A stretch of 9,134 nt of DNA from Acutalibacter sp. (GTDB lineage Bacteria > Bacillota > Clostridia > Oscillospirales > Acutalibacteraceae). Made by a program: the position numbers and the translations under genes. The DNA is taken from assembly GCA_022801475.1 (NCBI GenBank), contig JAAWSH010000049.1, forward strand, positions 1 through 9,134. Reading direction: 5' to 3'. This document shows, one piece after another, positions 1-5,097 of the stretch (within the stretch, counting starts at the first letter, position 1; every line of letters starts with the position of its first letter). The notes under the pieces were generated by a model that saw nothing but the letters and a program-made list of their open reading frames with translations, searched no databases and was not told the DNA's origin.

Positions 1-795
1 GGCCACAGAAAGGGACTGGGACAGGGTGTCAATATAGGGGCTAAACTTCAGCCACAGCAAAGAGGCGGTTTTGTTGGCCTCCTTATACTCCTGGTTCTTC
101 TGGTCAAAGCGCTCTATCTCATAGGCCTCCCGGGCAAAGGCCTTTACCACCCGGTTGCCGGAAATGTTCTCCTGGGCCTGGGTGTTTAGCAGAGAGAGCT
201 TTTCCCGCAGCTCCACATACAGGGGGTGCACCCTTTTAGAGAACACCAGGGTAAAGAGAAAGATAAGGGGAGACACTGCCAGCATGGCAAGGGCAAAGAG
301 CCAGTCTGTAAGCAGAAAAACCACAGAGGTGGTTACAAACAGCACGGTGCAGCTGATGAGCTGGCGGATGACCCAGCACACCGCGTGGCGGATCATGTCC
401 ATGTCGCCGGTCAGGCGGGTCATCAGGTCGCCGGTGCGGTTTTTGCCAAAGAAAGCCTGGTCCTGCTCCTGCATATTTTTATACAGGTCCCGGCGCAGCC
501 CGTAAATTAGCTTTTGGGAGCAGACCTCATAGGTCATAACCGAAAGATAGCCAAACCCGGTGCGGAACAGCGTGAAGCCAATGAGCACGGCCACCAGCAC
601 CCCCAGGCGGCGGATGGCCTCCTCTGTGACCAGGCCGGTTTCTTGCAGGGGCTTGAACACAGTGTCCATAATGCTTGCGGTGATGAACGAGTTGCCCAGG
701 GCCAAAACAGCCAGCAGGGCAGTGGAAAACAGTGCGAACACATAGCGCTTGTGGCAGCCCTTCATGCGGGCCCATACCCATCGAAGCTGGAACAT
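1..795 (-). CDS. ABC exporter, transmembrane domain (partial, C-terminal half outside window)
   Basis: Reading the minus strand from the ATG at 795-793 gives 265 uninterrupted codons to the window edge. The product is the membrane half of a type IV (multidrug/lipid/peptide exporter) ABC transporter. Hydrophobic segments are visible at about residues 19-43, 65-90, 140-162 and 166-186. The intracellular-loop signatures of this family are present: FFGKNRTGDLMTRLTGDMD at about 115-133 and NTQAQENISGNRVVKAFARE at about 204-223. Family members are normally about 570-620 residues, with an ATP-binding domain after the membrane part; that domain would lie to the left of the window, so Walker motifs cannot be checked. 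The start is supported by a GAGGGG ribosome site 9 bases upstream. Exporters of this kind often work as heterodimers with an adjacent paralogue, which would also be outside. The substrate cannot be inferred. Confidence 0.93.
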   Translation of the reverse strand, partial: MFQLRWVWARMKGCHKRYVFALFSTALLAVLALGNSFITASIMDTVFKPLQETGLVTEEAIRRLGVLVAVLIGFTLFRTGFGYLSVMTYEVCSQKLIYGLRRDLYKNMQEQDQAFFGKNRTGDLMTRLTGDMDMIRHAVCWVIRQLISCTVLFVTTSVVFLLTDWLFALAMLAVSPLIFLFTLVFSKRVHPLYVELREKLSLLNTQAQENISGNRVVKAFAREAYEIERFDQKNQEYKEANKTASLLWLKFSPYIDTLSQSLSVA

Positions 796-847
796 AGGAG
801 ATTCCCCCTCGCCAATAGAAAGTAAAGTGTTTTGGAAAGCTTCCCAT

Positions 848-875
848 ATTATAGCGGACGGGTGAAAAAATGCAA
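848..875 (-). promoter_or_regulatory. Probable sigma-A promoter of the ABC exporter gene
   Basis: On the minus strand there is a perfect TATAAT (853-848), preceded after 16 bases by TTGCAT (875-870), which keeps the TTG of the -35 consensus. The start of transcription would be near 841, giving a leader of roughly 45 bases before the ATG at 795. A small palindrome, GGAAAGCTTCC at 834-844, lies just over the expected start site and could be an operator, although it is short. Confidence 0.55.
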
Positions 876-1459
876 GGCGTTTTCTTAAAAAATCATTTTT
901 CAGCACTGTGACTTGTTTAAACACGGTTTCACACTGGGTTTTGTGCAGTATTTGGCTGGTAAAAACGCAAAAACCCAGGGCTTTTTTCGCCCCTTTGTTG
1001 CCAGAACCACCCATCCCGGCACAGGGGATTTATCAAGGCAACACCGCGCAAAGCCTTCGCACGGGATTTGCCCGCGCTTTTTCCGTCATAGTGTGACCGT
1101 ATGATTGCCCACAGTTCCCGCCCGCCAGAACCGCAAAACCATATAGGGTCTAATTGGCGGCGCTCATACCCATCTGACAAATCAATTGACCGCGCGACTC
1201 ACGCGCAGTCTTTGTGTGGTATTGCCTTACAGGAGAACCCTGGCCCGGGCGCTGAAGCTCTGGCCAGATAAACTCTATTTTTCTATTATAGATATAGACC
1301 GCTTGCGAAATTGTAGCCGGGGAACCTACCGGCAGGCAAAGTACGCGGTCCAGGGGCGAAGAGCGGGCCTCGGCCAACTCTCGGCCCCTGGTGGGGGGCA
1401 GAGCCCCACGGTCTTGCCGTAGGCCTTTTATTACTCAAAAAATTTTCCCAAGAGGTCTA
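876..1459. other. Long intergenic spacer between divergent genes; hairpins, no credible gene
   Basis: The short open frames here (for example 929-1180 and 1150-1377 on the minus strand) lack good ribosome sites and resemble no protein I know. Three structures stand out. At 1051-1082 a hairpin with AAAGC/GCTTT and CGGG/CCCG pairs is followed by five T on the plus strand, so it looks like a terminator, yet no plus-strand gene precedes it. At 1350-1391 CCAGGGGC pairs perfectly with GCCCCTGG, with AGAG/CTCT inside. At 1391-1409 GTGGGG pairs with CCCCAC, overlapping the previous arm. The region may be the decayed remains of repeats or of a lost gene. Confidence 0.5.
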
Positions 1460-1515
1460 TTGACATTTCAGGGCGGGCGGTGTATGATAGATCATATGAA
1501 CAATAGCTCATATGA
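1460..1515 (+). promoter_or_regulatory. Promoter and ArsR/SmtB-type operator of the metal operon
   Basis: TTGACA at 1460-1465 and TATGAT at 1483-1488 are separated by exactly 17 bases, a near-perfect sigma-A promoter. The -10 box is itself half of a palindrome, TATGAT-AG-ATCATA (1483-1496). It is followed by ATATGA (1494-1499) and TCATAT (1508-1513), an inverted pair with an 8-base centre starting ACA. This matches the ATATGAACA-type inverted repeats bound by SmtB/CadC/CzrA-family repressors. Binding here would cover the -10 box and the transcription start, so the operon should be shut when the sensor is metal-free and open when Zn, Cd or Pb is bound. Confidence 0.85.
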
Positions 1516-1529
1516 AAGGTGGTTTGAAT

Positions 1530-1883
1530 ATGCGAAGGCCAGAAGCCGGGGGCTTTGCCCATGTGCACCAGGACCTGGTACGCCGGGTGCACGAAATTAT
1601 CCCAGGGGAAGAGCAGCTCTTTGACCTGGCGGAGCTCTTTAAAATTTTTGGGGATTCCACCCGTATCCGCATTCTGTACGTGCTGTTCGAGTCGGAAATG
1701 TGCGTGTGCGGCCTGGCCGAGCTGCTGGGCATGACCCAGTCGGCCATTTCCCACCAGCTTCAGGTGCTGAAAAAAAGCAAGCTGGTGCGCTGGCGCCGGG
1801 AGGGAAAGACCATCTACTATTCCCTGGCCGACGGCCATGTGCGGACCATTCTGGACCAGGGCATGGAGCATATTACAGAGTAA
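1530..1883 (+). CDS. ArsR/SmtB-family Zn/Cd/Pb-sensing transcriptional repressor
   Basis: This 117-residue winged-helix repressor belongs to the group that includes SmtB, CzrA, ZiaR and CadC. The helix-turn-helix is at about 58-82, with the recognition helix QSAISHQLQVLKK (70-82), and the beta-wing (RREGKTIYYSL) follows. The alpha-5 metal site is complete: D101, H103, H114 and E117 match in identity and spacing SmtB D104, H106, H117 and E120. The alpha-3 helix carries CVC (C58, C60), as in CadC and ZiaR, so an alpha-3N site may also exist; the N-terminus has H11 and H13 instead of the CadC cysteines. I chose the ATG at 1530 over 1512 because AAAGGTGG lies 7 bases upstream of 1530, while an ATG at 1512 would sit inside the operator. 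It is the first gene of its operon and very probably autoregulated. The exact metal preference cannot be read from sequence. Confidence 0.93.
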   Translation: MRRPEAGGFAHVHQDLVRRVHEIIPGEEQLFDLAELFKIFGDSTRIRILYVLFESEMCVCGLAELLGMTQSAISHQLQVLKKSKLVRWRREGKTIYYSLADGHVRTILDQGMEHITE

Positions 1884-1884
1884 C

Positions 1885-1927
1885 CAAAAGAGACTTTGCC
1901 TCTTTTGAACAAAGGCCAGCCGGCCTT
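1885..1927 (+). promoter_or_regulatory. Two hairpins between repressor and HMA genes
   Basis: Just after the repressor stop, CAAAAGAG (1885-1892) pairs perfectly with CTCTTTTG (1900-1907) across a 7-base loop. AAGGCC (1912-1917) then pairs with GGCCTT (1922-1927) across AGCC, followed by GCCCTTTT. The second could act as a leaky terminator that lowers readthrough into the ATPase part, or both could protect mRNA ends. The function is inference. Confidence 0.5.
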
Positions 1928-1966
1928 GCCCTTTTAGCCATACCAAAACAAACCCGAAAGGATGGA

Positions 1967-2197
1967 ATGATCATGACCAAACGCTTTAAACTTGTGGACC
2001 TGGACTGCGCCAACTGCGCCGCAAAAATGGAGGAGGCCATTAAAAAGATTGACGGCGTAGAGGACGCCGCGGTAAGCTTTATTGCCCAGAAAATGACCGT
2101 GCAGGCGGACGAGGCCCGCTTTGACCACATTATGGACCAGGTGGAGAAAGCCTGCCGCAGGGTGGAGCCGGACTGCAAAATTATCCGGTATAGTTAA
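1967..2197 (+). CDS. Stand-alone heavy-metal-associated (HMA) domain protein
   Basis: A 76-residue cytosolic protein with the ferredoxin-like HMA fold of metallochaperones and of P1B ATPase N-termini. The metal loop is DLDCANCA, with D13, C14 and C17; the D-C-x-x-C form is that of the ZntA N-terminal domain, which favours Zn/Pb/Cd over the copper type. The rest fits the beta-alpha-beta-beta-alpha-beta pattern (AAKMEEAIKKIDGVEDAAVS at 18-37). Two further cysteines, C63 and C70, are near the C-terminus. It lies in the metal operon directly before an ATPase that lacks its own HMA domain, so it probably acts as the detached metal-binding domain of that pump. An AAAGGA ribosome site (1957-1962) is 4 bases from the ATG at 1967 and 10 from the in-frame ATG at 1973; either could be the start. 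Confidence 0.9.
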   Translation: MIMTKRFKLVDLDCANCAAKMEEAIKKIDGVEDAAVSFIAQKMTVQADEARFDHIMDQVEKACRRVEPDCKIIRYS

Positions 2198-2200
2198 CGC

Positions 2201-2291
2201 GGCTCAAAAAAGGTAATAGCGCTTTTGAGCCTGGCGGCACGGGTATGCCCGCGCCGCTTTCCTTGAAAATCGCCATGCACTGGTTTTCAAG
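2201..2291 (+). promoter_or_regulatory. Ladder of three hairpins between HMA and ATPase genes
   Basis: Three back-to-back inverted repeats fill most of this gap. GGCTCAAAA (2201-2209) pairs perfectly with TTTTGAGCC (2223-2231). GCGGC-A-CGGG (2234-2243) pairs with CCCG-C-GCCGC (2248-2257), with one mismatch and a TATG loop. CTTGAAAA (2262-2269) pairs perfectly with TTTTCAAG (2284-2291). None has a free U-run after the stem, so they are not typical terminators. mRNA processing, stability or ribosome spacing are possible roles; alternatively they are decayed intergenic repeats. The ATPase ribosome site is about 40 bases further on and outside the hairpins. Confidence 0.6.
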
Positions 2292-2347
2292 CGCCTCTAC
2301 TATCAAGTTTGGGCCCCGCCCAGCAGAACAGAAAGGAATGGATTTTG

Positions 2348-4258
2348 ATGACACAAAAACAAAAAACTATGCTTTTGCGCATTATTGCCGGAGCGGCGCT
2401 GCTTTTGGCCGCTGTGCTGGTGCCCTATGCCGGGCCCTGGCGGTTCTTGCTGTTTTTGCCCGCCTACTTTACAGCGGGCTGGGACGTGCTGTGGCGGGCT
2501 GCGCGGAACATTGCCCACGGCCAGGTGTTTGACGAAAACTTTTTAATGGCCCTGGCCACAGTGGGGGCCTTTTGCACCGGCTTTTTTGGCCAGGGCGAGT
2601 ACCCAGAGGCTGTGTTCGTCATGCTGTTCTACCAGGTGGGCGAGCTGTTCCAGGGGGTGGCTGTGGGCAGGTCCCGGCAGTCCATCTCCTCCCTGATGGA
2701 GCTGTGCCCAGACTATGCCAACGCCGAGCGCCCAGAGGGCCTGGTGCGGACAGACCCCGAGGACGTGGCCGTGGGAGAGGTAATTGTGATAAAGCCCGGG
2801 GAAAAGGTGCCCCTGGACGGCCTGGTGATAGAGGGAAACTCCACCCTGGATGTAGCGGCCCTCACCGGCGAGCCCATGCCCCTGTCTGTAGCAGAGGGAG
2901 AAAGGGTCCACAGCGGCTGCGTCAACCTTACGGGCCTTTTGCGGGTGCGGGTCGAAACCGCCTTTGCCCAGTCCACGGTGTCGAAGATTTTGGACCTGGT
3001 GGAAAACGCCTCATCCAAAAAGGCCCGGGCCGAAAACTTCATCACCCGCTTTGCCAAGTACTACACCCCCGGGGTGGTGCTTTCCGCCCTGGCCCTGGCC
3101 GTGCTGCCCCCGCTGTTTGTGGGGGGCTGGGCTGTGTGGCTAAGCCGGGCCCTCACCTTTTTGGTGGTGTCCTGCCCCTGCGCCCTGGTGATCTCTGTGC
3201 CCCTTAGCTTTTTCGGGGGCATTGGCGGGGCCTCCCGGCAGGGGGTGCTGATTAAGGGCGGCAACTATATGGAGGCTCTGGCCCAGGCGGACACCGTGGT
3301 GTTTGACAAGACGGGCACCCTAACCCAGGGGGTGTTCCGGGTGGCAAAGACCTGCCCGGTGGGCATTAGCAAAGAACAGCTGCTAGAGCTGGCGGCTATG
3401 GCCGAGCACTACTCGGACCACCCCATTTCCCGGTCTTTAAAGGAGGCCTGGGGGGGCCAGGTGGCCCCAGATCGGCTTTCCGGGGCCCAAGAGCTGCCGG
3501 GCTGCGGCGTGCGGGTAAAGATAGACGGCAAGGCGGTTTGGGCAGGGAACCACAAGCTGATGGCCCAGCTGGGGGTGGCGGACCAGATTGGCCAAACCGG
3601 GGACCAGCCGGGCACTGTGGTGCATGTGGCGGTGGAGAAAACCTATGTGGGGTACATTCTCATTGCCGACCAGCTGAAGCCCGACGCCCTGGAGGCGGTT
3701 TCTCACCTAAACAGCCAGGGCATTCGCACCGTTATGCTTACCGGGGACGCAAAAGCCCCTGGAGAGGCCGCCGCCCGGGCCCTGGGCATTGGGGAGGTAT
3801 ACACCCAGCTGCTGCCCGCCGATAAGGTAGAGAAGGTGGAGGAGCTGATGCGGGGCGCAAAGGCCAAGCTGGTCTTTGTGGGAGACGGCATTAACGACGC
3901 GCCCGTGCTCTCCCGGGCGGACGTGGGGATAGCCATGGGGGGCCTGGGCTCGGACGCGGCCATAGAGGCTGCGGACATTGTGTTAATGGACGACAAGCCC
4001 TCTAAAATTGCCACGGCCATCCGTATTTCCCGAAAAACCCTGGGCATTGTGCGCCAGAACATTGTGTTCGCCCTGGGGGTAAAAGCCCTGGTGCTGGTCC
4101 TTAGCGCCCTGGGTCTGGCGGGCATGTGGCTGGCGGTATTCGCGGACGTGGGCGTGATGATTCTAGCCGTACTCAACGCCACCCGCACCTACTTCACCAG
4201 CGCAAGCGCTGGACCGTTAATCGCGGAGTCGGGCAAAGCCCCGCCCTCGCCGGTGTAA
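2348..4258 (+). CDS. cadA: P1B-2 type Zn/Cd/Pb-exporting ATPase (CadA/ZntA family)
   Basis: A 636-residue membrane pump that exports divalent soft metals using ATP. Hallmarks in order: N-terminal hydrophobic helices (about 8-55 and 64-108), the actuator motif TGEP (173-176), the metal-binding SCPCALV in the membrane (C276, C278), the phosphorylated aspartate of DKTGTLT (D320), the SDHP motif of the nucleotide domain (356-359), GDGINDAP (512-519), and a last helix pair with K579 and D600. CPC together with the membrane Lys and Asp is the P1B-2 signature, distinguishing it from copper pumps. It lacks the usual N-terminal HMA domain, which is on the preceding gene. The ATG at 2348 is preceded by AAAGGA at a 10-base distance; upstream in-frame TTG codons have no better site. 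The natural end would be near ATR (611-613); residues 618-636 and the stop are encoded inside a repeat unit and are unlike family C-termini. Confidence 0.96.
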   Translation: MTQKQKTMLLRIIAGAALLLAAVLVPYAGPWRFLLFLPAYFTAGWDVLWRAARNIAHGQVFDENFLMALATVGAFCTGFFGQGEYPEAVFVMLFYQVGELFQGVAVGRSRQSISSLMELCPDYANAERPEGLVRTDPEDVAVGEVIVIKPGEKVPLDGLVIEGNSTLDVAALTGEPMPLSVAEGERVHSGCVNLTGLLRVRVETAFAQSTVSKILDLVENASSKKARAENFITRFAKYYTPGVVLSALALAVLPPLFVGGWAVWLSRALTFLVVSCPCALVISVPLSFFGGIGGASRQGVLIKGGNYMEALAQADTVVFDKTGTLTQGVFRVAKTCPVGISKEQLLELAAMAEHYSDHPISRSLKEAWGGQVAPDRLSGAQELPGCGVRVKIDGKAVWAGNHKLMAQLGVADQIGQTGDQPGTVVHVAVEKTYVGYILIADQLKPDALEAVSHLNSQGIRTVMLTGDAKAPGEAAARALGIGEVYTQLLPADKVEKVEELMRGAKAKLVFVGDGINDAPVLSRADVGIAMGGLGSDAAIEAADIVLMDDKPSKIATAIRISRKTLGIVRQNIVFALGVKALVLVLSALGLAGMWLAVFADVGVMILAVLNATRTYFTSASAGPLIAESGKAPPSPV

Positions 4259-4480
4259 ACCGTTAGCCTAGCCAGCGCGTTCTTCTGGGCGCTTCCGGCA
4301 GCGCAAGCGCTGCACCATTAGTCGCGGAGGCGTTCGCCCCAGCTCACTGGCCGCTGTAAACCGTCAGCTTAGCCAGCGCGGCAACGTGACGTTGCATCCA
4401 ATGTCGCGGAATCGGGCAAAGCTGCGCCCTCGCCAGTGTAAACCGTTAGCTTAGCCAGCACGTTCTTCTGGACGCTTCCG
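4199..4480 (+). repeat. Three direct copies of an 80-100 base intergenic repeat
   Basis: Copies run at about 4199-4298, 4299-4395 and 4396-4480. All share TCGCGGA (4221, 4322, 4404) and a core GTAAACCGT-AGC-TAGCCAGC (GTAAAC at 4255, 4356, 4438), giving the same periods of 101 and 82 bases for both anchors. Copies 1 and 3 are one subtype (TCGGGCAAAGC in the middle, GTTCTTCTGG-CGCTTCCGG at the end); copy 2 is another (AGGCGTTCGCCCC in the middle). Copies 1 and 2 open with the palindrome AGCGCAAGCGCT; in place of that palindrome, copy 3 is preceded by a different one, GCAACGT-G-ACGTTGC (4381-4395). The first copy overlaps the end of the ATPase gene. Confidence 0.85.
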
Positions 4481-4540
4481 GGGTGGGCTCTCTTTATGTC
4501 TCTCTTTAACCAATACGGGCCCCACCCCTTCGCCCCCTGT

Positions 4541-4625
4541 CCGCGCTGGCTGGGCTGGAAGTTACCACCGGCGAGTGAGCCTAAGCGAACGCCCCCGCGA
4601 CTAATGGTGCAGCGCTTGCGCTGCC
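4541..4625 (-). repeat. Fourth, inverted copy of the same repeat
   Basis: Read on the minus strand, 4625-4541 matches copy 2: the stretch from the AGCGCAAGCGCT palindrome through the CACCATTAGTCGCGG block is the exact complement of 4299-4327, followed by GGCGTTCGC, a diverged GTAAC core and AGCCAGCGCGG. It therefore forms a long imperfect inverted repeat with copy 2. Between copies 3 and 4 lies another inverted pair, GGGGTGGG (4480-4487) with CCCACCCC (4521-4528), enclosing a pyrimidine-rich stretch. Confidence 0.8.
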
Positions 4626-4639
4626 GCGGCTAACGGCGC

Positions 4640-4668
4640 TTGACATTTTTGTGGTTTTCTGTTATAAT
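4640..4668 (+). promoter_or_regulatory. Perfect consensus sigma-A promoter
   Basis: TTGACA (4640-4645) and TATAAT (4663-4668) both match consensus exactly and are 17 bases apart. Transcription would begin near 4675. It starts right after the inverted repeat copy and reads into a region without a clear gene, ending at the terminator at 4998-5020. Confidence 0.85.
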
Positions 4669-4698
4669 TATACATATAGGTATAGTGGGGATTTTTCC

Positions 4699-4902
4699 AT
4701 GCTTATGGAGAAAGAGCGTTTGGACGTGCTCAAATCTGTGGCTTTTGATGGGACGCAACGTCTGCTGATGTGTTACGTGTTGCGGTGTGTTACGGCTTTT
4801 ACCTATAGTTATAACAATATACACTCTGTACACGACTTTATAAAACACCGTAACACAACACAACACGTAACACATCAGCGCTTGGCTGCGCTCTTCTTGT
4901 AA
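4699..4902 (+). CDS. Possible small protein, 67 residues, unknown
   Basis: An ATG 24 bases after the presumed transcription start opens a frame to TAA at 4900-4902. The product begins MLMEKERLDVLKSVAFDG and has a Cys-containing hydrophobic stretch LLMCYVLRCVTAF (22-34). The ribosome site is weak (GGGG, 8 bases upstream). An ATG at 4705 is an alternative. The stretch from 22 to about 60 is encoded by the large inverted repeat, and the minus strand also reads a related peptide, so the open frame may be a by-product of the palindrome. I do not recognise a family. Confidence 0.2.
   Translation: MLMEKERLDVLKSVAFDGTQRLLMCYVLRCVTAFTYSYNNIHSVHDFIKHRNTTQHVTHQRLAALFL
4764..4879. repeat. 32-bp inverted repeat built from four copies of TGTGTTACG
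   Basis: Arms 4764-4795 and 4848-4879 are complementary at 30 of 32 positions, separated by 52 AT-rich bases. Each arm contains two copies of the 9-mer TGTGTTACG or its complement, at 4769 and 4786 (plus) and at 4849 and 4866 (as CGTAACACA), with 17-base spacing in both arms. This symmetrical iteron-like layout suits either an RNA/DNA foldback or paired binding sites for a dimeric protein. Confidence 0.85.
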
Positions 4903-4924
4903 AGCCAAAAACGTTGGTTTTTAG

Positions 4925-4971
4925 GGAGGCTGCCCAAGCGGCGGGGGTTTCTACAAGAGGGCGTAGCCTCC
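4925..4971 (+). repeat. Hairpin in the orphan unit
   Basis: GGAGGCT-GCCC (4925-4935) pairs with GGGC-GT-AGCCTCC (4959-4971), a stem of 11 pairs with a 2-base bulge and a loop of about 23 bases. There is no U-run directly after it. Confidence 0.6.
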
Positions 4972-4997
4972 TTAATAAGCGAAAAAGGGATACAAAG

Positions 4998-5025
4998 AGG
5001 GAAAGGCAGAGCCTTTCCCTTTTGC
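4998..5025. terminator. Intrinsic terminator, probably bidirectional
   Basis: AGGGAAAGGC (4998-5007) and GCCTTTCCCT (5011-5020) form a perfect 10-bp stem with an AGA loop. On the plus strand it is followed by TTTGCTTTCT, ending the orphan unit. On the minus strand it lies about 75 bases beyond the stop of the transglutaminase-like gene, followed by CTTTG and then a run of T after CCC. It probably serves both converging transcripts. Confidence 0.75.
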
Positions 5026-5097
5026 TTTCTCTAAGCGATGAAGAACATGCCGTTCATTATAGAGGGACGCAGTTCTTGATGGATAAAGCCAGCAAGG

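Larger units (their letters stand above)
4675..5025 (+). ncRNA. Candidate structured RNA / orphan transcription unit
   Basis: A unit of about 350 bases is bounded by a perfect promoter and an intrinsic terminator. Inside are a 32-bp imperfect stem (4764-4795 with 4848-4879), a second hairpin (4925-4971) and the terminator stem. I recognise no known RNA family (not tmRNA, SRP, RNase P, 6S or a known riboswitch). The alternative is a small protein gene (67 codons from 4699) or a non-autonomous mobile element. The call rests on layout only. Confidence 0.35.

Noticed and set aside
1431..1946. Minus-strand open frame opposite the ArsR gene
   Set aside because: It overlaps a well-supported repressor gene and its operator completely and has no family resemblance.
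4199..4625. CRISPR array
   Set aside because: The repeats are 80-100 bases with uneven periods (101 and 82) and one inverted copy, without short repeats and unique spacers; no cas genes are near.
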